From assembly GCA_010093685.1 (NCBI GenBank), contig MU006241.1:434001-498000 (forward strand): DNA of 64,000 nucleotides. Direction: 5' to 3'. Below the pieces are notes generated by a model, which saw nothing but the letters and a program-made list of their open reading frames with translations, made no database searches and was not told where the DNA came from. Origin of the DNA: Ophiobolus disseminans (Eukaryota; Ascomycota; Dothideomycetes; Pleosporales; Phaeosphaeriaceae). The position numbers and the translations under genes were made by a program. Each line of letters starts with the position of its first letter. Position 1 is the first letter of the stretch. This document shows, one piece after another, positions 44,441 through 55,738 of this stretch.

Positions 44441-47400
44441 CTAGCCCAACTCAGCATCACTCAACCAATGACCTCCAGCCGTACACCTATACCCACCACC
44501 CTGCTTGATCCACTGATACCCTGCCGGGCAAGCGCCCATCTCCATCAGTCTCTTCTGCCGTTCTCTCTCCTGCTCGCGCCCCTCCTCAATCGCCTTCAGT
44601 ACAGCTTCCTTTCGTCGACGCTCCAGCTCAGCTGCAATTCTCTCCTGTTCACGAATACGACGCTCCTCTTCATCAGCAGCTGCTTGTTCCGCACGCTTGA
44701 GCTTCTCGATGCGCTGCACTTCCTCTCGCTTTTCTTCTTGCAGTCGTCGAAATTCGCGTTCTTTGGCTACCAAGGCGTGTTTGTCGCGCTCGAGCTGCTC
44801 CCATACTGCATCAGATACACCAGGGTCGCGCTTCGCTTTGAAGATGGAGTCGAGTAGGTCATCCGTGTCAGCAGTTGGTGCAGCCTTCTTAACGACCTTC
44901 GGGGTTTGCACCGCCTTTTCGATTTTTGGAGGCGCGGTACTGGGTGGCGGTGGTTGCTTAGGAGGCGACGCAGCCTTCCTCGCCAACTTTGGTGCTGGCG
45001 CTTTTCGTGGCGCAAGATGCTGCTGCTGCGGAGGTGGTGCAGGGTCATATGGCAGTTGACCTGCGAAGCGAGACGTTCCTGCTGCATTATTGCGCTGCGA
45101 TCTTTCGGCGAGCGTGCTCTCCATGGTGTTTGTAACGATTGCTTCTGAGAGCACCAAACTCTTTATGGGTGGCACGGCTGTCGAGATCAACGTATTGAAC
45201 ATGCTCTTTGCTAGTGACTTCACGTCCCGCGCATTACCCCAAGAGTCCAAGGCCGACAGGTGGCCGAAAAGTGCAATAATACGACCACGCAAGTCTTCTG
45301 AAGGGGGCGTGAGCACAGAAAGATCTAGAGGCACTTTCTTTCGCTTTTGAGAATCCATGAGCACCTTGACCAGAAGTTCCAGAGAGGTTTCAGGATCTAG
45401 ATTCTTAAAGATGACCGATTCAGGGAAGCGACTGGTAAGACCGGGATTGATACTCATCAGCCTATCGATGTCTTTGTCGTATCCAGCAAGGATTGTGACA
45501 AGTTTGTTCGCGAACTTAGGCTTGGTGAGGCAGTCCACCAACTCGTCCATAGCCTCAGTAGCGAAACCGCCTCCGGCTAGTCGATATGCTTCATCGATGA
45601 ACAAGACCTTGCCCATTGCTGTCTCCAGCAGTTTCTGGACTTTCGGTCCAGTTTGTCCAACGTACTGTCCTATCATGTCGGTGGCTGAACATTCGACTAC
45701 CTTTGCCCGGCTCAGCAGACCCATGTCGTAGAAGACCTTACCCATCTTTTGTGCAGTGGTTGTCTTGCCAGTACCTGTACTTTTATTAGCTAGTGACAAC
45801 ATCATAGCGGAGCTTCTCATTACCTGGCGGTCCCTTGAACAGGAAATTGAACGGCAGTTGTTCACGAGGGTCCATACCAAGGAGCTTCATGTTCGCTGCT
45901 GTAGTCTGGTAGCCCTGAAATTGCTTGATCAAGTCCTCGCAGCCAACGACATCTTGAAACAAAGCGGGCAGGTTGGTTGCAGCATGCTTTCCTCGTTCGA
46001 ATTCCGGATCGAAGTCCACGGCCTCTAAAGTGTCGAAGTCTTTGACTTTGCCTGCAGTCATGTGTTTTTGGTGCAATGCTTTGGCTCTATCCAGGATGAT
46101 ATCAACTTCGCCCGCATTACCGAAGTTTGGTCGGTTTCGTGCGCTTCGAATGACATCCATCGCAACGTTTTTGGCTTGGTCTGTTGCGTTGAATCCGACG
46201 TCCTTTAGCTTGAGGTCCAGGATGCAGCGAATTTCGCTGTCATTGAAATCCTCGAAGACGAAAGCCGACTCAAGAGGGAAGCGTCGGGCAAGTCCTGGAT
46301 TGACGTCTCGAAACATCTCTTCCATTTGATCCTTGTAGCCAAGTAGAAGGACACATCTATCCTCACCAGGAGTACTCTGAACTTCGGCCACGATAGTGTC
46401 AATCACTGCGACTTTATACGGGTCGCCGACAGAGCCGCTCGCAAGCATGTAAGCTTCGTCAATGATGAGAACCTTGCCAACATTTGACGCGAGAATGCCT
46501 TTCGTGTTGGCCTCGGAAGCGCCGAGAACGCTACCCACAAAGTCTGCCGGACTCTTCACTACCACTGTGATATGTTAGTGTCGGTGACGCTAATACGACA
46601 GCATGGTACGTACCTTCACCATTCGAGAGAAGCCCGATATCTGCCAATATCCGCCCGTACAGCTTCGCCACAGACGTCTTCCCAGTCCCTGGCGAGCCTA
46701 TGAGGCAGCGATTGAGCGAATACTGGACAAGTGGCTTCTCTTCTAGTTCTCGCTGGTAATTGAACTGTATGCCATCAAGAAGAGATTGCACTGCTTGTTT
46801 AACGGATGCGAGACCAATAAGCTTTTGCAGCCTCTTCCATGCAGTATTATTTTTGAGGACGGTCGATGGCTCTGGTCCGATCAAGTCTTCTTTGGTCCAG
46901 AGGTTGTCATCTGGTTTCATGCCGGCCTTCCGTTCCTTGCGAAGGCGTTTGGCTTGACGTTCTGTGATCTGCGATACCTTGTTTTGCACATCGCGAGCAT
47001 TACCAAAGCCATCACGCCCACGCCCACGACCAATACGGCGAGCAACGATTCGCGCATAAAGACCGCTCATACCGTCCTCGAGCTGCATAGCACACTTGTA
47101 CTTCGTATTGACATAGTGGCAGAAGATGCGTTGGAGCTCTTTGTCGCTGTAGTCCTGGAACTCCATCTGGATCGGTATGCGACTAGGGATGCCTGGGTTG
47201 TGAGCGAAGAATGCCTCCATCTGCTTGTTGTAGCCAGCCAACACGAACACGACTTTGCCCGTGAGGTTCTCGATCTCGGCAAGGAGATAATCCAGCACAG
47301 CTTTACCACCAAAGCTGTTGCCGGAAACGAGTTGATACGCTTCATCGATGAAAAAAACACCGCCACCTTCTTCGAGGATCTTGTCGATGTGTGCTTTGCA

Positions 47401-50400
47401 GGTGGAAACGCCGTCGTTGGCGAGCGCCGACCCAGAGCTCTCAAAGAAGTGGTCTCCGGGGAGAGCGCCGACCTTCACGAGGAACTTTGCATATAATCGA
47501 GCAACGGTTGTCTTGCCTGCGGACTGTTAGCAAATAAATTGACAGATCATGAAGAATATACCTGTGCCTGGGTTGCCGAGCAATGCCGCACCAAATCGCT
47601 CTCCCGTCAGAGGCACATTTTGGCGAACAAGGGTGTCGACCTTGTTCTTAATGGCAAGGAACTGTTCTTTGACAGACTCGAGACCTTGAAACCATTAGCA
47701 CATGTTGTCAGGCGTGAGGACTATACTTGCCAATCATTGACATCAGAGAATCTAACGCCTCGTTCTCTGTGCCCCACAACTCCTTCTGCTCATCCCAGTC
47801 GTCCTTCGCTTCGCTCTCGTCCAAATCGAACTTCTCTTCACCCTGCGCAGAGATATCATCGCTTGAGAAAGGCTCCCTTTGATCAGGAGGAAGAGTGGAG
47901 CCTTGGTGGGAGGTAGGCTCTCGCCGAGATACGTTCGACTCCTGAGTTGCAGCAGCTGGTTGTTGTGTTGTGTCTGGTACTACCGGAGCTTTGGGTCGGC
48001 TGGCAGCTTTCTTCTTTAGGTTGCGCAGATCTTGTTTCTTTTGCGCCAAAGCATTTCGACGAGTCTCTTCCTCGGTCTGGTCTTTCAGCCGACACTTTTG
48101 GTGTTCAATTTCGTCTTCAATCTCTGCAAGGGTAACAGCATATGCCTGCTGTCTTACTTGGCGTTCTTGATCCAGCTTGTAATCTCGTTGCCGCCGCTTT
48201 TCTTCGGCTCTCTTCTCAGCTTCGCACTTCTTGCAAATGGCCGCAGCTTTGTCGTGACATCTTCTGGTGAGTTTGTGCCCTTTGAGGCATTTTGATTCTA
48301 TGATAGCCTTACACGCCATCTTAGAGTGATCTTGTAGTTGGTGACACCGTTGGGGACATGCGTGAACGTTGCAGTTGAGCGTTTTGCCACTTCAGTCGTT
48401 AGCAAAATGTCTGAAAAAAGGAAAGGATCGATTACCAAGGCTCTGAACAGCCACCATCCGGACAAACCGTGTCAAAATGCTCCTTCTCTGTCAATAATGC
48501 TTTCCTGTCCGGATGTTGCTCGCACTTGACGGGGAGGCCGGCATATATATGACCACCATCCTTTAGCTCGTCCATGAGCGGAATCCAAACATCTTTACCT
48601 TTTCGGCTGTTGATGAATGTGTCGGCGTTGCCGATCAATATCAATGCATCTCGAGCACGCGATAGGAGAACATTTACGCGTTGGGGTGCGGACATGAAGC
48701 CAATGTCGCCTTCGCCGTTGCTACGCGTCAAGCACGCAATCACAATATCGCTCTCTTCACCCTGGTAGTTGTCTGTGCCACGTCAGCAATTTTGGTTCCC
48801 TCGAAGAGATAGGTAGGTCTCGAGTGCATTCTGCTGTACAAGTAGACTCATAGATAAGAAGACAGGCAGCAATTTAGAGTGAAGTTGTTGCGACAGCAGG
48901 CGAAAGAAAACAACGTACCAATGCTAGATATACGAATCCTGCGCTTTGATGAGTCTGGCCCTGCTGGCGAAAGCAGGCCGGCTCGAATTAGTTCCGCAGA
49001 ATCCAAATCATTGAGGATGGGATCGTTCTCATTTTCCAACGTCTTTATGAGGAGAAACAGTTGGCCAAGATATGGAGTAAGAACGACGATATCGTCGGTG
49101 CCGTAGCCCTGTTGTCCAAGATACCGAACGCATCTTAGCACCATGTCAGCCTCATATGCGTTCTCTTTGCTGGTCTTTGCCCCCTCATCACGTCGGTCTG
49201 CGAGTCGAATTGCGTTGAGTTCTGGCCGGGTGTGTGTAAAGAAAATGACGTTGTCTTGAAACCCGCGAAGATTAGGTCTCCCGTGGGTTTTGTCCGCGTC
49301 TTCCAGCTCTGGGTAGGTAAGCGACCTGACGAGTGCAGATATTTGTGGACGCATGCGGTGTTGCTTTACGAGAGTCGTGTGAGGAACACCAGCAGTAACA
49401 AGTCTCTCAAACAGTGAGACATTGAGATCGTAGCCTTTGCCCTTTTCGACTGTCAAAGCGTAATTGTTGACTTTGGGACGCAATTGTTTGTGGTCGCCAA
49501 TGAGAATGAGCTGCTTTGTGGCAGGTGTCAGAGCAGTGAGGATGTGACTTTCCAAGATTTCTCCAGCTTCTTCAACCAGTATGATGCCTGGCGCGGCCTT
49601 TTGTATGTCTTCGGTATATTTTGCTGCACCTGTTGTAGTGCATGCGACAATGCGCTTGCTGCTGATGAGATGGGATTCCTTTTTGTGAAACAAATCCTCG
49701 ACCTTGTTGCAGCAGTTGTTGTACGCTCCCATCAGCGTACTGATCTCTGTAACTTGATCTTCAACAATTTCTCGTTCCCATTTCGTGCGGAAGCTTAACC
49801 GCGCGTTGGGCTCCATCTTCCATACCTGAGGAAACTCGTGCTCCACACGTGCTCGAAACATGCCAGCGTCTTGGCTTTTGCTCCATCTCTTGATCAAATA
49901 AGTTTTCTCGACCTGTTTGTTCTTCTTCCCTACCAGTTTCATGTCATCGTCATTTTCAGGTACGAAGAATGCGTCGAAAAACTCCGAATCCTCGGAAAAT
50001 TCAAGGTAGTCCAGCAGACTTTGCTCATTGATGCGTGCATGGGCAAACCTCGCCAGTTTGGTAGACATTGCATCGTGGTATGACTCTGCCTGCGCCTTCT
50101 GATCCTGAATCATGGCATATGTCTGACCGCTCATCTTATAGTTGTTCGGCTGCGCAGACATACTAAGACCTTGAGTATTGGCGTTGAATTTACCGCCCAG
50201 TCGAACAATGGAGGTTGATGGGATGCCGGCCTTCTGAATGTCGACAACCATCTGGTCTAATGCATGGTTCGTGTAAGAAAGCACTAAAATGTTTTCCTTG
50301 GTGTGGTCATGCAATAACTTTGCAATCAACGCACCAATGAACGACTTGCCCGTCCCTAGAATGATCAGCACAAAATAAGAAAAATTAGAAATCGCGGGAG

Positions 50401-51872
50401 GAAGACAAACCAGGTGGCCCTTGGATCAAACTGAGCCGCTTCGCCAAGCCAGTGAGCAATGATTCAGCTTGCGCGAGATCGAGGTGAATAGGCCCGTTAG
50501 CTCCGAAGGTAGCTTGAAGGTTCTGGTCCCAGTTTTTGCGTATAGCGTTGATGATTTTGTTGGGCTGTATACCGGAGAGGACTTCGCCTGAATCCGGTGT
50601 AAGATTCAACACCTGCTCCTCCAGCGGCAGTTCAACCATAGACTGAAGGCACTGCAGGACTGGTTCGTAGGCATAAATCGCGGTATCCACCTGCACAAAT
50701 TGAAGGTCTCGGGTGATTTTGCATGTTTTCAACACCTTGTTGAAAGAACTGGCGTCGGCTACGCGAAGGATGACAGTAGCAGGCTCGAGTGCAAGCAAGT
50801 CTTCGTTTCGATCCACGGTCGCGAAAGCCACGATATTGCCATTGCTAATGAGGCATCCAAGCGACTGATGCTTCAGTAAGCTCTTGTTGTCTGATATGTA
50901 CTTTTTGCGTACAGCCACGCCTTTGATGTTGCGCAGCTGGGGGATGTCATCCGTGCACTGAAGCTTCAACGCACAAGGCTTGCGCCTGGAAACCGTGCCG
51001 CAATCGAATCCAACGAACTGCAATTTCTCGAGCACAACTTTTCGTCGTCCCTTCTTGGCACCTGTCGCAATCTGGAAGTCGCTGCGAAGCTCACCCAGGA
51101 GGTCTTCGCGGAGTAACCGAAATTGGTTGTCAAGATGTGCCAACCCGCGACTGCCTGCTTCGATGCACTGAAGATCATTCGCACGCCTGTAGAATGGGGT
51201 GTCATTAGATGCAAATTCGTCTGCGGTCGGCAAGATCTTGATGTCGCGGAAATTCGCAAAATCATTGTCGTGGCGACCGCCAGGGCCTCCTGCAGAGTCG
51301 CTCGAAGTGCTCTCAAGGACGTGCTTGATTTTGTACCCTAGGTTTCTTATCTCCAATGATTCGGAATTGATGAGCGTTTCGTTACTGATGATGTGTTTCG
51401 CAATGTCGCGCACCTCTGGCACATCTCCGGAGCGGCTGTGGAGAAGCTCGAGCAACAGCCACGCAAACGCGTGCGTTCCAGCAGGGGTGAGAAAGCGAGC
51501 ATCATGCGCACCTACAAACGTGTTCCAGAATGTAGGCGGCTGTACGATCTGTTCCAGGACGCGCTGCAGGAATTGTCCGGCATAGAGTTGCTTGACTGAT
51601 GGATGTGACAGGTGGTGGATGACGGAAGTGGCTGGTCCGTTGACGAAGTCGCTGCCCGAGCTAAATCTGTAGGCCTTTGCGACTGCGCTTAACCCGCTCG
51701 GAGCCGCCACCAGTTGTTCGACACACTTTGACGCATCTCCCTGCGCGCACAAAGCATCCAGAAAACGGTTGGCATCTGGAGCCGATTTGAGCTCGCGGCG
51801 CCCAAAGATGACGGCGTTGAAGAGCTTTGTTTGGGCGGCGATTCGCGTCGCCGCGGCCTCCTGATCGGCCAT
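44441..51872 (-). CDS. NFX1/ZNFX1-type helicase fused to three CbbX-type AAA domains
   Basis: Giant 2331-residue protein from eight exons: 50411-51872, 48919-50355, 48436-48772, 47731-48389, 47562-47684, 46614-47516, 45824-46564, 44441-45774; frame closes exactly. Residues 1-480 form an N-terminal region. An SF1 helicase follows: GPPGTGKS (~482), ILVEEAGE (II), GDHKQLRP (III), KQHRMRP (IV), DNYQGEESDIVI (V), RVNVLLSRARD (VI). Next are NFX1-type Cys/His modules (CSEPCGKTLNCNVHACPQRC) and a charged coiled coil. Three CbxX/CbbX AAA domains then follow with Walker A at about 1335 (GNPGTGKTT), 1613 (GSPGTGKTS) and 1887 (GPPGTGKTT), and Walker B GVFFIDEAY, VLIIDEAY and VLFIDEAY. A Glu/Arg coiled coil precedes a small C-terminal motif (CPAGYQWIKQGGGYRC). 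One intron is GC-AG. ZNFX1/Hrr1 relatives act in RNA silencing or antiviral sensing; a similar role here is inference. Confidence 0.9.
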
Positions 51873-52317
51873 ACGTGTGGACGAAATATTCAGTGTATTC
51901 TGCAGGTATGGAAAGAGTTGAAATTCTCTGAAGCAGGTGCGTGTTCTTCCTGGTACCCGTCTAAAGCTTTTGAAGCTTCTCGTGGGGGCAGCAAGAGTGT
52001 GGTACAAGGCTCCAGCTTTCATGCAGCAACCCTCTTGATAAAGGGCTGTGCAAACTGATTGGAAGAGAATCGCAGAAACATATGCGGCGAAGCGTGGAGG
52101 ACTTTCTGCCTGCATGCTTTCGGATGATCTGGGCGAATTGAGGCCTACCAAACAAGTGTTGTGCCACCTGCGCGTTAAGCAAACAGCGCCACATTCGCTC
52201 AGCCTTGCTCCAGCAACCAGGAGGTCTGAAATCGACCAGTTTCTTTCAAATTCCAAACATCACCAGGCTGCGAGAGCTTATCATTGAAAACACTGACACC
52301 AACGAAGCCCTTCCTGA
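51873..52317. promoter_or_regulatory. Bidirectional promoter of the helicase and DXO-like genes
   Basis: 445 bp between two divergent start codons. The helicase-side frame stays open upstream to 52256, but the ATG at 51872 starts the part that looks like protein (MADQEAAATRIAAQ). No TATA box. The shared promoter suggests co-expression. Confidence 0.4.
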
Positions 52318-53797
52318 ATGTCCTCAATGTCGTCTTTCAGAGGTGGGTATGCTCCACGCAGGGGCCGTGGTGGATGGTCGAAGACCCCATTTGTGAAGCA
52401 GAAGAGAGAGCATACCAAGCCCGACACCAACAAGCATCCGCTTGGTGAGCTACTGAAGACCATCGAAAACTCAGATCTCAAGTCTCAGCCCTCAGCATTG
52501 CCTGCCGATGCTCTGACTTCGGACGTTCGATATGTTGCGTCGTACAACTGGCGTAACGATGTCGGTGCCACTATCCTCGTACCAGGTATATGGAGTCTAC
52601 GAGATGCTGAGTCGCTTGTCTAACCTCTTCACAGGTAAACCTCCGCTGTGGACCCCTCTCAAGGAGGCCCAACGCCTCAACGAAGATAATGGGATATACT
52701 ATCGGGATCCAAACGCGGCTAGATCCCCGGACTATCCCATCACTCCTGTTGTGCAGGCTGTACTGGAGACCAACCCCAACTTTGACACAGCAGATGTCGA
52801 TATAGTGGCTTGCGGCAGCACGTTGGGTAACCTCCTTCGCTTCGTCCGCGGACAAGACAAACCATTTCGCTTCATGGTAGAGACCATCGGGAACTCCGTA
52901 TTCTTCGTCCGCAAGGAGAACGACCCGAAAGAGACTATCGATGGAGTCCGTGGCTTTGGACATTCGTTTCCAGAGGCATACACTACATGGGAACCTGAAG
53001 TGAAGGGCTCTGAGGCGCATCAGCGGGTCATACAATACAAGTTCGGAGGCATGACCTGCATGATCCGCTTCGAGTGCGATGGCTACCTCAAGGATAAGAT
53101 CACTGATGGAAAACATGGTACTGATGTCCTCGACAAGCCAAAAAGTAATGGGGACGACCTCCTCAGCGCCTTCAACAAGACAGCTATCACCCAGCCACTC
53201 ATGAACCAAGGTTCTGGTACAGAACGCGTAAAGATCAAGCGCGGCGGCTCTGAAATTCCGCAACGCTCCATCTTCGACCTCAAGACTCGCTCCGGCAAGT
53301 ACAAAACAGATATCGATATGAGCGACATCCTTCCGCAGCTTTGGGTCAAGCAAGTTCCCAACTTCATCGTCGCCTACCACGACGGCGCCGGCTTGTTTCG
53401 GGACATTCGCGTTCAAGACGTCCGCACGGAGGTGCACAAGTGGGAGGAAGACAACATCGATGCTATACGCCGTCTTGCGGTCCTACTCAAAAAGCTTGTA
53501 ACGTTCGCGAGAGAGGACGGTGGACTGTTGGAGGTGTACAGCCCAGGTACCGATCGCTTGGAGGTTCGCAAGCAGCATGGGCAAGGCAAGAACGCACTTC
53601 CTCATAGCTTGAGGGATGAGTGGGCAAGCAAAAGTAAGGCGAATATGTACTTGTCAGACTCTGATGATGGTGGGTATACCTTGAAAGATGGCTACGATTC
53701 GGATGGTGGCTGGAAGGCCGACTCGGAGGATGAAGAGCCGGACTACACCGCTTGCTCCGCGGAAGACTGCGGGTATTGTGGAAAGTGCACGTACTAG
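52318..53797 (+). CDS. DXO/Rai1-like PD-(D/E)XK protein
   Basis: 476 residues from two exons, 52318-52585 and 52635-53797, with a 49-bp GT-AG intron. The N-terminus is Arg/Gly-rich (YAPRRGRGGWSK), typical of RNA-binding tails. The core shows RFECDGYL followed by SIFDLKTRSGKY, then LPQLWVKQVPNFIVAYHDGAGLF. That order (acidic residue, D-x-K strand, then a W-x-Q-like helix and a V..F.D strand) resembles the Dxo1/DXO/Rai1 RNA-decapping fold, where the E-x-K strand binds metal. The C-terminus is acidic and ends with a Cys cluster (CSAEDCGYCGKC). Such proteins are sometimes labelled geranylgeranyl pyrophosphate synthase in fungal annotations; I see no DDxxD motif to support that. Divergent from the NFX1-type helicase gene. 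Confidence 0.7.
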
Positions 53798-54132
53798 AAG
53801 CGTTACCCGGGTAACTTGTTCGTCGCGTATCCATATGTAGAGTGATTGCCCATGTTCGGATTGTCAGTCATATCTTCGTTAATCAAACGGTTATTTTGTT
53901 GACACATTAGTGGCCCTTACTCACTCATCGGAGTCTTGCGGCTGTTTTCCCAGCTTTCTTTGTCAAGAATGTCACGCTTCATGCAATTTACCCGCTCGTC
54001 ATAGCTGCCCAACTATGTAAGCACACAGCACCCAGTAGGTACAAATATCTGCCTGGCTCTGAAATCAGTTAGAATCTTCACAGTCACCGTCAACTCAATC
54101 ACCTCGCACACCACTCGAACACCCAAAACAGT
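53798..54132. other. Intergenic region
   Basis: 335 bp between the DXO-like gene and 2EXR copy D. Nothing seen. Confidence 0.35.
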
Positions 54133-55138
54133 ATGACTGTGCCAGCCTCAATCGATGCAGCCACTCTCTCGACGCCAGCCGATACATCTCAATGCTCATT
54201 CATTGGCCTACCTGCGGAGATCAGAAACCAGGTGTACACCGTCCTTTTTAAGTTCGCCAACCCCGTTCATATCAGCGTCCATCCTCACCCTAAAGCCCAT
54301 AAGCGCTGTTACCGTAGGGATGTGACATTCAGTCTATCAGACACTGAAATCCCATCAAACGTGTTTCTTGCTTGTCGAACAATGTACCACGACGCTACGT
54401 CGATCTTCTACAAGAACAAGGTCTTTGTCCTCGATCTTGAGAGTATGTTCGGCATACGGTCTCCAAAATGCCCAGTTGAGGTGCTCGATGCATTCTTTGC
54501 AGCGATCGGTTCCCAAGGCAGTGCGCTGCGCAAACTAGTACTCGGAATCGATTTTCTCTGGTGTGCTCGAGACCACCGCGTCCGCCATTTCTGGGACCAT
54601 AAATATTCAGACAAGATGGTGTTTGGGAAAGAATATCATGCTGTGGAGATAACACCCTTGTTACGTGTTATATGGAATAACAACATAACTGCGGATGTTA
54701 CTATCGTTCATGAGAGCGATCATGGTCATCGGGTGGCGCAGTTGGATATGAACCTGCAACGCGATATGCACCTAGCAAATGCAATACTTCGATCCTTGCT
54801 CTACGGACCACTGAATCTCAAAGCACATGCATGGCCATGCTCTCTATGCAGTGGCAATCAAATTCGACTGCTCCGGTGGGATGATCGATTGGAGCCGCGC
54901 CGGTCCGGCTACGAAGCCATGGGTTCGTTTCCAATCGGACCCAGATCTTGTTCAGACTTATACTGCAAGCGATGACGGTGAGTGTCTTCACCTTGTGCCG
55001 CGACCATCACAGGCCACGCTTTTAGGGCTACTGAAGGACGTCCGACAACGAATTTTCGAACTTGTTACTCTTCTCCAAAAAGGCATACCCGGGATCGATC
55101 CTGATGCTGATACAAGCTTCGCGCGCGACCCGAGGTAA
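54133..55138 (+). pseudogene. 2EXR-family gene, copy D (first half open, second half frameshifted)
   Basis: The frame 54133-54975 is open for 280 residues and starts well (MTVPASIDAATLST). It contains the 2EXR signature GLPAEIRNQVYTVLFKF and VFLACRTMYHDATSIFYKN. The family's middle motif appears in another frame at about 54840 (AVAIKFDCSGGMIDWSR) and continues to LLGLLKDVRQRIFELVTL, matching the second-half start in copies A-C, until TAA at 55136-55138. So a one-base shift near 54830 joins the halves, and the terminal IWM-GMG part is missing. It could be expressed as a shortened first-half protein; I rate decay as more likely. Confidence 0.6.
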
Positions 55139-55738
55139 TGCGACCGAGAGACTGATAGGAAAAGGCGAAAGTTGGACCATCGGGGCTGAGGTTCGATCGG
55201 TGAACATGAAGAAGGCAGGCACATTGGAATATTAAGTCTCTCTTAGTACTTAGCGTGCTACTGGTCGCTTCCCACACGTGATCACGGGGAGACCTGGTGG
55301 ACTTTCGCCATTTCTTTCCTCAAACAGAATCATTTCTTTACATTAATAGAGATTTAGGAGAAGCAACAGAGAACAAAACATGTTGAAAGTGTCAAATGTA
55401 CAAAAGCGCTTGGTCCAGTCTGTTTCGAATAGGGAATGTGAGCAGGATGCGTCTCGCAGTTGAGTCTCCATGTCAGTATTACCTGGGTAGTCTGGGCTGT
55501 CGTACTCGCCTAGTTCAGTATATCAGGTGTGGCCTGGATCAATGCTGTACGCCGATTCGAATATACACAATGTAGAACCTCGCAAAGCATTGAGAAGAGA
55601 GCAATTTTCGGCTGGTTATTTTGATTTGGAATGTGCTGATAGTTGTTTTGATTTGATCCATGCCTTGAACTTTAGGACCAAGACGGAAAGGGAATTTAAA
55701 GGAATAAAACGTCAAACGCGAGGGAAGAACTTCGATTG
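55139..55738. other. Intergenic region
   Basis: 600 bp between copy D and the 3' end of the kinase gene. Nothing supported. Confidence 0.35.

Noticed and set aside
44697..45059. Plus frame of 120 codons, Gly/Cys/Ser-rich
   Set aside because: Antisense shadow of the Pro-rich linker in the helicase/AAA protein.
52571..53437. Minus frame of 288 codons opposite the DXO-like gene
   Set aside because: It is antisense to a spliced conserved-looking coding region whose own frame carries clear motifs; the minus frame has none.
52318..53797. Geranylgeranyl diphosphate synthase identity for this gene
   Set aside because: Homologues may carry that label, but no aspartate-rich DDxxD prenyl-binding motif is visible, while a D-x-K nuclease-like pattern is.
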